This document shows, piece after piece, positions 11,781 through 22,797 of a DNA stretch of 64,000 nucleotides (its first letter is position 1; each line of letters opens with the position of its first letter). Under the pieces are notes generated by a model, which saw only the letters and a program-made list of their open reading frames with translations, ran no database searches and was not told where the DNA came from. The stretch covers positions 806,001 through 870,000 of the forward strand of contig JAMPIV010004448.1 in assembly GCA_024509875.1 (NCBI GenBank), in the 5' to 3' direction. Source of the DNA: Oreohelix idahoensis. Taxonomy: Eukaryota; Mollusca; Gastropoda; Stylommatophora; Oreohelicidae. A program made the translations under genes and the position numbers.

Positions 11781-14075
11781 ATGGCTGACTTAGTGAAGTT
11801 CAGAACTGCGATCATGCAAATGGGAAAAGAGCTGGACTTGACAGGTGATGCTCTCGTCCAGTATGTCACAACTGAAGTGGACAAACATATGGATAGAGAG
11901 GAAAGGAAGCTGCAAGCAGAAGCTGAGAGAGAAGCCAAAAGACTAGAAGCTGAGAGAGAAGCCAAAAGAATGGAAGCTGAAGAAAAGAGGCTGCTGTTGG
12001 AAGTTGAGGCTCAAGCCAAGAAATTGGAGGCTGAAGAAAGAAGATTAACAGCTGAGGAAAGGAAGCTACAAGCTGATAGAGACCATGAACTGAGATTAAA
12101 AGAGCTTGAAATACAGGCAGTGGCTACTACTAATGGTAGTAGGTCATCTCATTCGGATACCAGCGCCAGCCAAAGCACCTCCAATGGAGCTATGAACTTC
12201 CACTTGGACCCATTTGTGGAGAAAGAAGAGGGAATAGAGGATTACCTTGATAGATATGAACGATTGGCCACTACTTATGGCCTAGAAAAAGAAAAGTGGA
12301 ATTTGAAGTTGTCACAGGGATTGAGAGGTGTATCTTATAATGTCTACTTGAAGATGCAAAAAGAAGATCAGGAAAACTATGAAGCCTTGAAACAAGCATT
12401 GTTGGTGCGTTACGAACAAAACGCAGAAGCTTATAGAAGGCGATTTAGAACTGCTATGCTCCAGACAGGAGAAACATATCAGCAGTTCTCAGCAAGGTTG
12501 GAAAGTTACTTGCTGAGGTGGTGTCAGTTAGGAAACTTCAATCAGGATTTTGAAGGGATCAAGGAGATGATGTTGATAGAACAACTCCTGGAGTCCATGT
12601 CTCCTGAGACGAAGACATTCCTAGTAGAACATAAAAGAGAGAGATTAGATGAAATAATCATCTATGCAGAAAGTCACAAACTGGCTCACCCCCTGACTCA
12701 AGGAAACAAGAGGAAGCAGGGAGATAGTTTCAAGTCACCACAAAACCAAAACGAGTTTGAACAAAAGGACAATACAACCAAGAACAACCAAAGATATGAC
12801 TACAAAGACAAGAACCCTCCAGGATATAACAATAAACCCTCACGAAGGGAAGAAAAATGGTGTAAGTTCTGCAAAATGAACAACCACAACACTGATAAAT
12901 GTGGGAGGAAAAAACCTCTTCATCATGCTGCATGCTTACAGGTGAGGACTTCTGATAGGAAGGAACTGACGGTGATTCAGAATAGCCTCCATCACCCACC
13001 TACACAGGAGATAGTGACTGTGAATGGCAAACAAGTCACAGGAATGTATGACACAGGTTTGTCCTATGACGCAGTCGTGTGTGCATCTCTGGTGCGCCCT
13101 GAACAAATCACCACAGAAACAGTAGATATTCAAGGGCCACTAAAAGGAGCATTACCCCTCACTTTACCCATAGCAAAGATTCATGTCAGTTGTCGCTATG
13201 TGGAAGGGGAGATAAATGCAGCAGTGTTAGATGATCCCTTTTACCCCCTGATGTTGGGGCGTAGATATGTTTTCTTGGGAAACCCGGTGAAACCTATGGT
13301 TATGGCAGAAATCCAGACCAGGTCTGACTCCAGGAACATAGAGAGGGACACCAAATTAAAATTTCATTCTACTGAAATGAAACGGGCTCAAGTAGCTGAC
13401 AGCACATTGAAGCCTTGTTTTGGCAAACTGTCAAAACCACATAACACTCCAAGGAAAGGAAATTTCTATATGGAACATGGACTCTTGCACAGGAAAGCTG
13501 GCAGAGGGACGAAAAGTCATGGTCAAATTGTTGTACCATCCACCTATAGAAATAAGGTTATAGGCTGGGGGCACATAACTTTGAGTGAACACCTGGGTAA
13601 TGGTGCCACAAAACAAAGAATAGCCACCCAGTACTACTGGCCAGGTATTACGGAAGACATCAATTGGTATGTAAATTCCTGTCCAGAGTGCACTCATGTA
13701 GATTCAGAAAGTCGGCGGAAGAGTCTTCAAAAGTCTACAAGCAAACCAGCCATCATGGGTACTCCCGAGATTTGCACTGGAGGGGAAAAGAAACATCCCA
13801 CACAGGTTGAATTGCAGTCTGAAACCCATGCACTGGAAGAAAAGAACAAATCACGTAGCCAAAATCAAACACCTACGAATTTGCGAGGGAAAACCGCAAC
13901 CAACTATCAACGAAAAGAGGGCGGTAAACTTCAAGGGAAACCTACCGACCCCATTTCACCAGCGGTAAGGGCCTGGATGAAAAGCCGAACTGGGAAAAGA
14001 GAGATAGCGAAGGATAAATCTATATCCATGAAAACAAAATGTAGGAGCAGATTTTCTTACTCGACACCCAACTGA
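11781..14075 (+). CDS. gag-protease-partial integrase polyprotein of element A
   Basis: An intact 764-codon frame. Residues 30-115 form a charged Glu/Lys/Arg coiled coil. Residues 140-310 are a capsid-like domain. A CCHC zinc knuckle follows (C361, C364, H369, C374). An aspartic protease has the active site DTG at about 424 and the flap-like YPLMLGRRYVF near 490. The integrase zinc-binding domain follows (H598, a second histidine, C634 and C637). After about residue 645 the integrase core should begin. Instead a lysine-rich tail without the DDE triad runs to the stop. RT and RNase H are absent. The start ATG lies 273 bases after the LTR. The frame has no lesions, so gag and protease are probably functional, while integration and reverse transcription would need help in trans. 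Confidence 0.9.
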   Translation: MADLVKFRTAIMQMGKELDLTGDALVQYVTTEVDKHMDREERKLQAEAEREAKRLEAEREAKRMEAEEKRLLLEVEAQAKKLEAEERRLTAEERKLQADRDHELRLKELEIQAVATTNGSRSSHSDTSASQSTSNGAMNFHLDPFVEKEEGIEDYLDRYERLATTYGLEKEKWNLKLSQGLRGVSYNVYLKMQKEDQENYEALKQALLVRYEQNAEAYRRRFRTAMLQTGETYQQFSARLESYLLRWCQLGNFNQDFEGIKEMMLIEQLLESMSPETKTFLVEHKRERLDEIIIYAESHKLAHPLTQGNKRKQGDSFKSPQNQNEFEQKDNTTKNNQRYDYKDKNPPGYNNKPSRREEKWCKFCKMNNHNTDKCGRKKPLHHAACLQVRTSDRKELTVIQNSLHHPPTQEIVTVNGKQVTGMYDTGLSYDAVVCASLVRPEQITTETVDIQGPLKGALPLTLPIAKIHVSCRYVEGEINAAVLDDPFYPLMLGRRYVFLGNPVKPMVMAEIQTRSDSRNIERDTKLKFHSTEMKRAQVADSTLKPCFGKLSKPHNTPRKGNFYMEHGLLHRKAGRGTKSHGQIVVPSTYRNKVIGWGHITLSEHLGNGATKQRIATQYYWPGITEDINWYVNSCPECTHVDSESRRKSLQKSTSKPAIMGTPEICTGGEKKHPTQVELQSETHALEEKNKSRSQNQTPTNLRGKTATNYQRKEGGKLQGKPTDPISPAVRAWMKSRTGKREIAKDKSISMKTKCRSRFSYSTPN

Positions 14076-14146
14076 GATAGAACGAGAGTAAGAAGAACAT
14101 TAACTACGGCAAAGCTTACAGTTGTTAGCTGTAGAAATCTACAGCT

Positions 14147-14164
14147 TAAAAGAGAGGGAGGCTC
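14147..14164 (+). promoter_or_regulatory. Element A polypurine tract
   Basis: AAAAGAGAGGGAGGCTC lies directly before the 3' LTR, the expected place for the plus-strand primer. Confidence 0.7.
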
Positions 14165-16124
14165 TGTCGCATGTTACGCATTGCCTAGTTAAATGTTTGA
14201 AGACCGAAAAGTGGGACACCAGTGTGCTGACCTGAACAAAGAAATGCAGGGGTATTTTCCTGTGTGTATCTAGGGCAGCCAATCAGAGAAGGGGTTTCCC
14301 ACGGTCAGATAGAATGACTTCGGCGAGTGTATAAGGAAGAATAAATCGTCCGAAATCATGGTTAGAATTAGACATCGGGAAGGAGAACGGAATGACAGAC
14401 AAGGATGAGTATGGTCTCCTTTTGACGGGAATATCTTCATTTATGTATAGGTACAAGGAAATCAGAAGGGAGTAAGTAGTTGTGAAGAATTTCGCAAGAA
14501 TAGTGTCCGTGCATTGAGAAATCCTGTGTTTTTCCTATTTATAATTCAATATAAAATCGTTAACACGACAGATATGGGAAAACAACATATGGATATAAAG
14601 GTCAACTCACGGAGAACGGAAATATATAACTCCAAAGGCTTGAACTGGGAAAGGTGAAATGCACGAGACCAAGGTTTGAAACACCTCTAGCACAAACCCC
14701 CCGAAGTTACAACTTTTTTGGGAAGTTTGCTGGAGTTGCGAGCCTTGTTTCCTGTACGTCCGGTAGCTGCATATATAAGGGCGGACGGAAATGATTTCAA
14801 ATTCACTTGTACAGCGAGGCAAGACAGAAGGACAACGGCTGGAGAGAGAGAAACGTGTCACGGCCAATATCTTGTTATTTGCAGCCAGGCAGTTCTGTTA
14901 CTCCACTAAAGCCAGTCGTTACTGATCTTAATTAGATCCTGCGAGGGTATGTAAAGTTACTATGTAAAATAATACAGTAATTACAACTTTATTTCAGGAT
15001 TTGTTTAATCTATATGTTATGAAAGTATCATGTATATTAATTTATTACTTGATATGATTGTTGAAGATTGGAACCCGAAATATAACCACCGTGACTGAGT
15101 CCATATCAGGGCTAGCACAGGACTAATAACAATTCTTTTCAGGACTACCAACAATCATTATCAGGGTTTATTCAATCTGTCTTCAAGTTACTGCACTTTA
15201 CAGAGCTAACGTGTCAGGTAGGGGGATACTATAACCTCATACCATATATGTGTGTACATATTATTTTGTATTATTTGATTTTATAAAATGTTCCACAGTA
15301 GACACCTGTCTTGTCACTGATCCATAATCACGCATTTTCACGCATACATCTGAAAACAAATTCATCTCACCTACAATAGGAATGTGGTAATTGTTATCCA
15401 CAAATAGCCACATATCCTACAATTATCTGCAGGTTCATACTTGTCAACCAAAAGTCAGAGGTCAATGATCAAGAATTGCTCGATGATCAATGCGAATCGC
15501 CCCGGCAGTGTCTGGATTGGTAGAAGCAAGACCTACTGAAGCTGTACATCTCATATGAACACTGATTAACTAAACAGATGAGTGATATTTGTGACAATTG
15601 TGCACCCAAGAAGTGATAATTGTCAAGCAGAGTTTTGTGATGACAATTTGCGTGATAAACTAGTGAAAGTTATAAAGTGAATAAGACAGTGAAGAAGTCT
15701 ATTACCCAACTAATTGGAAGAGTCTAAAGAAATGACATTTTAGTTTAACTTGCAAAAACTGTAATTGAATTCGCCAATTTGGTTTTGTATAAATATAACT
15801 TTTGTATCACCAGTCACACACAATCACCACAATTAGATAGATGTAAATAAAGAGGATATAAATTGTATTCACCAGCTTTATTCATTCAATATAGTTGATA
15901 CTGAGTTTGGTTGAATTTTTATTATATCACAAGTGGTCACATAGCGGAGGTGGCGCAGTAAGGTCTGACTGTTCTCTGAATATTTTCAGTCCAGATACTT
16001 TCACAGCCGTGACTATCGAGTGATACCAGTGTACTTCTCTGTCACTGGGACCTCACACATTCTGGAGAGAATACTATTTCTACTCTAGCACTATCATCTC
16101 ACACATATAAAACCTTCCGCTACA
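14165..16124 (+). repeat. Element A 3' LTR
   Basis: 1960 bp, same length as the 5' LTR and about 99.7 percent identical by eye, followed by the GTATG duplication at 16125-16129. Confidence 0.93.
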
Positions 16125-17702
16125 GTATGTGTTTTTCTAGTGGTTTAGAAAGCGATGATAAAAGAGAAATAGGTCTATAGTTACCAAGATTACTGTTATC
16201 TGACGAGCCAGGTTTGAAGAGAGGATATACTTTGGCAATCTTAAAGGCTGAAGGAAAATAACTTTTAGCAATACATTGATTATATATAAAAGTCAGTGAA
16301 TCACTAATAGCTGGTGCGGCGTAACGCAGTATTCGATTACTAATTCCGTCAAGCCCTGATGAGCTATTATCCTTAAGGCCAATAAGATAGTTATACACTT
16401 CATTAACTGTCATAAAAGGAATGTCGGGTGGAACTGAGTTTGTACATTTGTTTTTACAGAATGCTGAAAGTTTGTCTAAGTCACTACAGGAAGGTGGTAT
16501 TGTGGATTTCAGACCGTTTATTTCTGCTTGAAAGTGATTGCTGAAGTCGGTGCAAGTAAATGAAGTGTTGGAAGAGAATGAGTCTGGTGCATTACGTTTT
16601 TTCGCTAAGGTGTTAATTGCCTTCCATATTTCCTTACTATTTGATTTGTTCTGAACTATATTTCTAAAACGATTTTTTTCTTTTCTTTCCGAATTAAATA
16701 TTGAACTTTGTTCCTGTATACCCTGTATGTGTTGAGGTCCTTATTTTTGTGCGCTTGATCTCTCTGCCTCATAGCCTCCAACACTTCCTGCGTGATCCAC
16801 GGAGATTTTAATTGTCGTTTGACGCGAATTTCCTTAGCTGGTACGTGCGTGTCAAAAACATTATAAAAAATTTTTGTCCAGTATTCAATAGCGTCATCCG
16901 GATCAGGAAGTTGGTAAACACGGGCGAGAGGTGCAGTTAGCAAGTCATTTAAAAATAATTCCTTACTGAAATGTTTGAAACTTCTAAATTTGATACTTAC
17001 ATGTTTATTTTTCGGAACTTTACATTTATTCTTTGACCATGTACAGCATACTGGATAGTGGTCACTCATTGCAATATTAGGGACAGAGCACTCTATGATG
17101 TTTTCTGGGCAAGTTACGTAGATGTGGTCGATTAGTGTGGTTGATGCTTGTGTTACTCTTGTAGGCTGGTTAACTATTTGTTTTAAGTTGTACGATAATA
17201 TTATATTTTTCCATGTTAGATTTGAATTGTGTATATCGATGTTGAAATCACCAAGAAGAACAACCTCCTTGACTGTGGCAAATACATTGTCCATCATTAT
17301 GGTGAAATCTTCGTACCATATAGGTCCTGCACTAGGATTTCGATAAAGATATCCCACCAGAAATGGGCCCTGATTCGGTAGCTTTATTTCCAACCATACA
17401 CATTCTATCTCTGCTGTCTCTAAGTCGTTTCTGCGGCGAAAATTAAGGGAAGTGGAAATATAAACTGTTATACCTGTCTCTTGTTTTTTGCTTGCGTCTC
17501 GCCGAATAGTTTTAAAACCATTTAACGCAATGTCATCGTCTGTTATTCTGTCATTTAGGCGACTTTCTGAAAGTCCAAAAATGTGAAAATTATTACTTAG
17601 AATGTATGTAAGTTCGGGGAGTTTACCTAGAAGATGGTAAATATTCAGATGACCAAGTCGTAGACCATCCTTGTGAAGCCACGGTACATAATTACCAGCC
17701 AT
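16125..17702 (-). pseudogene. CR1-like ORF2, endonuclease and N-terminal RT half
   Basis: From the ATG at 17702 the frame gives an AP-type endonuclease: LRLGHLNIYHL, GLSESRLND, VVLLGDFNID and the catalytic SDHYPV near residue 220. A linker follows, ending in QYLIRKEKKK. There a run of T at about 16673-16679 shifts the frame. In the next frame reading resumes at RNIVQNKSNSKEIWKAIN and continues into RT with SSSGLDGISNRIL and NYRPISLLSSLSK. It stops at element A (16124). The rest is at 8289-9543. The endonuclease nicks target DNA and RT copies the element RNA at the nick. Here the gene is broken by one frameshift and the insertion. Confidence 0.85.
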
Positions 17703-18280
17703 GCTTGTATAGTAAAAAGAAAGATATATTTTAAAAAAATATAAAAAAATATAATAAAAAAATACAAGTTAAAAAACAGTTAGGCTATGCACACAAAAAG
17801 CGCAAAATATTTTTACGAATTAATACTTCACCAAGGAAGTGGAATTCAAGAAATGAGAAATTGCAGAAAATACAATATTAAAATAATTAATACAACTAAT
17901 AAAAAACAATTTCAACTGAGTATATGAAAATTGTCACAAAACAATCAGGCATACAACATATCACACCAGAACTGCTCAACACAACAAAGTGAAGTTAAAC
18001 GAGAGATGGAAGAAATTAATAATAGTCACAAGTCAGACAAGTTAAGTATACAACACTTCACACCTTAACACCGAAAATTCTAACAAATTGAAGCTACGCG
18101 TGATAATAAGAAATTTAAATTGTAACGAAATAAGTAATCAAAGAAATTTTTTTTTAGAGGATATTAACCGATAAACTATTAAAAGTTCTGATTATTACCG
18201 TTGTATTAAAAAATCAACAAATGTTCAAATGGAGTGAAGGCTGTAGTAACAGAGATTTAGTGAAGCAAAGTGTTTGTTCG
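17703..18280 (-). other. Spacer between CR1 ORF1 and ORF2
   Basis: AT-rich 578-bp stretch between the stop of ORF1 and the ATG of ORF2 on the minus strand. It has no conserved coding signal. Inter-ORF regions of this kind are usual in two-ORF LINEs, though this one is longer than typical. Confidence 0.5.
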
Positions 18281-19475
18281 TCAATAACTGACGTCTCTGC
18301 CGGGCATATAATAGGGATGACTTTGGGCAGACATCATTAATGCTTGTCTAAGTGACGCAGGGCTGAATTGCATCAGATAGACAAGTTCAGGGTTCCACTG
18401 AGGACGATAATAAGAACTAGGGGAGGAAGCATGGTGATCTCTGATTTCTTCCGTCCTTGTTGTAGTGTTGGTAGGAGTATTCTGCGCCTGGGACATTGGA
18501 ATACTGTTGGTAGAGGTACCTGAGTGGGGCTGCTTTGTGACTAATGGGGGAAACATGGTATCATAAGATTCGGCTTCCTGATTGAAAGTGGCGTTGTGAT
18601 AGCTGGAAGGCTGCCTGCTTGCAATAGGTGTGCTTCTTTGAGGGGTAGGTGGGGTTTGTGATGCGTTGTAATTATATGTTGATGTCTCAGTAGATTTCGT
18701 TGCATTCTCTATATGGGTTGAGCTGTCTTGTTGTGTCCTTTCTGGATATTTTATGTTTTTGGCCAGGATACTGCTTCCCAGTGTGGATGTGTGAATTTGA
18801 TCTCTGTAGAGTCGTTTCTTAGGTGCTCCTGAGTTAGATGTAAAGAATGGAGTATTGTTGATGAAGCCAAGGCCGTTTTGTTTACAATAGTTCTGTAGTT
18901 TTGTGTTGTAAGTGTCCGCTGTGCGACGCTGAAACCCATACCATGGTGGTATGATTGATGAAATAAAGATGGAGGCTTTGGGAAATTTTTGTTTTATTGT
19001 AGCCACCAATCCTGAGGGGTTTAGGCTCTGCTCATTCATGATATCATTAATTCCTACGTGTAGTGTTGTTTTTGTTATCTTGTGATTAATATCGAACTTA
19101 TTAATTATGTCCAGTAGTCTTTTAATACCAGCCCCCGGCACTGTCATAACTGAAACGATGTCTTCTCTTGTAGTGGACATTCTTTCACAATAAATACCCT
19201 TCAAGAGGGAGTCACCAATTACAATATGTGTAACGTCACTACGTATTTCTTCACTTTGTTTTCTATTAGATTGATGCTGCTGCCTTTTGTGGTGTTCTTT
19301 TTGTGGACTGTTGTGATGGCTCTGAGATTTGTGAATTTGGTTTTCGGGCACTGGAACGTTGTCTGGTAGGGATGCTGATACCTGCTCATTTTCTGTTGAA
19401 CAATCCTCAAGAACTTGAAATCTGTTGGTAATTTTGACTCCAATGGGATATGTTGTGTTTGTGAGTGTCTACCAA
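18281..19475 (-). CDS. CR1-like ORF1 with esterase (SGNH/GDSL) domain
   Basis: The frame is open from after a TAG near 19475 to the stop at 18281. No clear ATG is seen at its N-terminus; the first in-frame alternative start is a GTG at 19351, which is unlikely in a eukaryote. The start may therefore lie further 5' or have been lost. About 55 residues into the 356-codon part come IGDSLLKG (block I with the nucleophilic serine), HVGINDIM (block III) and YRDQIHTST (the catalytic Asp/His block). Together these form a complete SGNH-hydrolase pattern. A long Ser/Thr/Gln-rich low-complexity tail follows. Esterase-type ORF1 proteins are known from CR1-clade LINEs, where they are thought to act in RNA or membrane binding. 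It belongs with ORF2 immediately downstream on the same strand. Confidence 0.8.
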
Positions 19476-19734
19476 AGATTGACTCTCCCTCGCCACTTGT
19501 GACTTATGTAAGAGTTACTGTCTCACCACCTCTGACTACCAGGAAGGAGATAAGGTTTCACTAAAGTCCACAGACACAACTATACAGACAAGCATATAAG
19601 TACAGTATAGTTAAAGATAAACTGATCCAGTGTACATTTTATAGTTTATTAAACAAGAAATCAAATCCACAGTAAACAAAATAAAGTGCGAGTTCGCACC
19701 ACCTGAAAAAGAACAATTGAAATGAAAGACAATA

Positions 19735-19806
19735 TAAACAATTCCACCCTCTCTTTCACACCTGCATGGGGAAAAAAATAAGGATTTAAAAAAATCTACT
19801 TGGTGG
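19735..19806. repeat. Long target site duplication of LINE G, left copy
   Basis: 72 bases from TAAACAATTCCACCCTCTC to CTACTTGGTGG. They recur at 33265-33335 with one A fewer in the first A-run and small shifts in the second. This marks both ends of LINE G. Confidence 0.88.
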
Positions 19807-19825
19807 TATAAGAGTGAGATCCATC

Positions 19826-20157
19826 TTTGTTTCATAGATCTGGAAAAGACGTTTGACAGGGTCCCCTGGAGCAAACTTTGGGACTGTTTAGCAAGGAAGA
19901 ACATTCCAGCACCTCTGATTCATGCTATACAGAGCTTCTACAAGTCTTGCAGAAATTATGTGAGGACAGCAAACCATAAGTCAGAAGATTTCAGGACCAC
20001 CACTGGTGTAAGACAAGGTGATATCCTGTCACCTTATCTTTTCATACTCCTCATGGACGATGTTATCAAGGCATGTAAGGAGAGAACAAGAAAGTATTCA
20101 GTGGGATACTGGAAGATAAGTCAGGTATGTATTTCAGAGCTGGCATTTGCTGATGAT
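19826..20157 (+). pseudogene. LINE G reverse transcriptase, upstream half
   Basis: The frame starting near 19826 reads FIDLEKTFDRVPW (first catalytic aspartate region), then TTGVRQGDILSPYLF and SELAFADD. It stops at the LTR of B directly after the second aspartate of the FADD motif. Translation continues with VALIAKSEAHLQ at 32471. The N-terminal RT and endonuclease are lost by truncation. Confidence 0.85.
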
Positions 20158-22046
20158 TGTCACAGAGGTTTTATGATCATTGAATTGCCTATATCCTCTT
20201 CTTTTTCTTTCACCCGTGTCATCTATTTTTATTATCACTCTTTACCTTTTTCCTGTATTGTTCGCATCCATTCGTTTGCGAAAAATATTTTCTTTCCCAT
20301 TGTCTATTTTACTGTTTTCTTTCTCATACTGGTAAACGCATTTATGACATAACGTGTCACAGAGAGAGAGAGAGAGAGAGAGAGCGCGTTTAAATGCATT
20401 CTATTGCATTAGATGTCAGTGGACGATAGAACGTGTGAATACTCGTCTGGGCAGACAGAGATAGCAGACATGCGTCTGTACTTTTCTCATGCCACGGGCG
20501 TTTCGTCAGGCTAGGTGTCATACCGTCTAGCATTTTCACCTGACACTAACGTTTCTCTCAGAGTGAAGTGTGATATGACACTTACGCAGCGCTCGGGAAT
20601 GAGACATATAGTCTGGGTTTTTCCATGACACTCACGCTTCTCGGTCAGTTTGTTAACGTAGGTGTGAAGACGCACCGGTGGCACTTACGGCATGCGTCTA
20701 AGTTACGTAAGTGTTAGAAAAGACGAGAGATTGCGTGGTTTTGGAAATAGGGCTCATTCTTTGTGTGTGTTTCATATATCTTAAACGAAAGTTTGAGACT
20801 TAATTCACTCAGTAACTTCGCAGTCAAGACTAGAACAAGCCTTCGTTCGATTCCTAAGAATCTCTGTTAATAGAGATGGCATTTAGTTTGGTCGAAGTGG
20901 TTTAAGTTCTTAGTAGTTCTGTGTTGAGTGAATACTGGGGTAACCCAAAACTTTGCCGGCGTTTAGTACAGAGACATACCTGTGAGAAACATAAACATTT
21001 TTATCTTTTAACCACGTGGGTTTACAAGTTAACACCTGTCTGACAGTGCGTGTGTCTTCATTAATAGACAGAGAACAACTCTCACTAACGGGTTTTATTA
21101 AAAACTAAATGTTTTATACTGGGCCTTTGAGCCAGATCAGATTTTCTGCACAAACTCTATGTACAAATTTACTCATTGTGGCAAGTAACATATTAACGTC
21201 AGTAACATTCCGACGGAGTTTCGACTAGTGGTGTGGTGACCAAATATAGTCATTTCCTGAAAGTAGACACCGATCTGACATTCCTCAATTCTAGAAACCT
21301 AAGCTATTGACACTGTGCTCGTTGTTAATGTTTCGTGCCTGGAAAATTTTAATGTGACCTAAACAGACATCCGAAAAATAAGAACACCCAAGGAGTCGTT
21401 CGCGGAAGCAGAGAATTCATCCTGTATTTTTGGAACTGGGGATTTCTTGGTCAAAGACTGCCCTTGACGTGTCTGTAGGTGAATGTCCTAAAAATTGTAT
21501 TACCAGAAGTGGCTATCCAAGCTGTGAGTATGAACATATGCACGTGTTCTCGACTGAATGAATAGAGTGAATGCAGGACGGAGTGATTTCTTTATTGTTG
21601 TAATTGGGCACCCATTTTGCTATCTTAACTTTCTGTATGCAAGTATTGCTAATCATATTTCCCTTAAAATAGAGCAGAGATATCAAGTCTGTCCATACCT
21701 TAAGAAGGGGAAATATTAGACCTAATCCTATGTATCCTGGTTTCCTTGGGGCTATCACTTTCTTCCAACAGGACTGTGAGCATACCTCGAGGGATAAGAT
21801 CTAACGGTGGGTCTATCATTTCTTGTAGCAATTCCTTGTTTTTTATGACTATGTGTATATGCTTTGATGTAATTTCTAGGTGTTGTAAAGAAATTTTAGA
21901 TGATAATTAAAATTTCTCTTGAAATTAATCAGCGTGTTGGTCAGCTCGTTCTAGAATATTTATATAATCATTTGTTATAGTTTTCCCACGTCTGTACGTC
22001 CAACTGTCATCATATATGTGCGTGCACGTGAGTGGTTATATATATA
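20158..22046 (+). repeat. Element B 5' LTR, first part
   Basis: Matches 30273-32150 with scattered differences. It ends in the TA run where LINE E inserted. A GA-dinucleotide run lies near 20360-20385. Confidence 0.9.
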
Positions 22047-22797
22047 TTGTTGTTATTGCCGGGAGTTGTAGTGAGGATAAGCTCTCACTGCAGATAAAAT
22101 ACTTCTATGGCACGCGCCTCAAACAGCCTCTGACAACCAAGTCCAGCTCCCGGCCTTCACGTGTGGCTCAATTTGAGCCCGGCGGAACTGTTTCCACTGA
22201 CGGGAGAAGGGGCAAAGTCGAGCGACTGGCGCCTTAAAACCAGCAGCTTCGGGCAGATAGGGCTCGTGATCCTTGGTTGGTAGCTTATCTAAGAGAAGGA
22301 ATTCTGAATTCAAACCACCGCTGCCTTGCGGGAATATCCATTTGTGGAATTGGCTTCGGGAGTAAACCCTGAGGATAAATCTGGAGTCGGAGTCCCTAAG
22401 GCAGTCTAATGTCGATTCGACATTATTCTGGCAACTCCTGCGACATGGCTGGTACCAAACTGTATCGGCTACTGCCGTTCCTTTGGATCTACCGGCTGTG
22501 TGGAGAGGGGGAACATGCTGCATGGGCAACAGCTTGATCTCCATATAACTGTGCCCAAGCTCGCGCCCTGGAGAGGACACTCCAGCTTCACCCTATAGGT
22601 GTCGGCAAAACACGGGAAGTAGCAGTTACCGGTTATAAGCATTTTGCCCAATTGGCGTAGGGCATGGCGCCAGGGGCTACTTCCGACAGTGGGAGAGGTT
22701 CTGGGATCTCACTAGACAGCTACCGCCCGCTTCAAGCTGGGCAGCCCCCAGTCAATAAGGTGTTGTCCCGCCACTGTCTGCTTTCCCCATTGGGTGC
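22047..22797 (+). other. LINE E 5' leader
   Basis: GC-rich untranslated sequence with several short open stretches of no evident meaning. It shares short blocks with 4500-4800. It presumably holds the internal promoter, but I cannot point to a defined site. Confidence 0.5.

Larger units (their letters stand above)
9549..16124 (+). mobile_element. LTR retrotransposon A, young and without reverse transcriptase
   Basis: Two LTRs of exactly 1960 bp start TGTCGC and end GCTACA, flanked by GTATG on both sides. Between them lie a primer site, one intact 764-codon gag-protease-partial integrase frame and a purine tract. The LTRs differ at only a handful of positions I could spot (for example GCAGG/GTAGG near 10602/15218 and AAAGATGATT/AACACTGATT near 10942/15558). 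That is roughly 0.3 percent, so insertion was recent. No RT, RNase H or integrase core is present. It must depend on enzymes from another element. Confidence 0.92.
8270..19500 (-). mobile_element. CR1-like LINE (F), nearly full length, split by LTR element A
   Basis: Minus-strand element with an esterase-type ORF1 (18281-19475), endonuclease (17702 down to about 16650) and RT (about 16650-16125 continuing at 9543-8289). The RT is cut by element A. The two RT halves join in sense across A's five-base target duplication (gtatg): N-terminal RT motifs lie right of A and catalytic motifs lie left of it. The element carries homopolymer frameshifts near 16676 and 9175. Ends are approximate; the 5' end may be truncated. 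Confidence 0.85.

Noticed and set aside
10102..14909. Identical 63- and 86-codon open stretches found twice (10102/14718 and 9991/14607)
   Set aside because: They lie in the two LTRs of element A and are repeats of one non-coding sequence.
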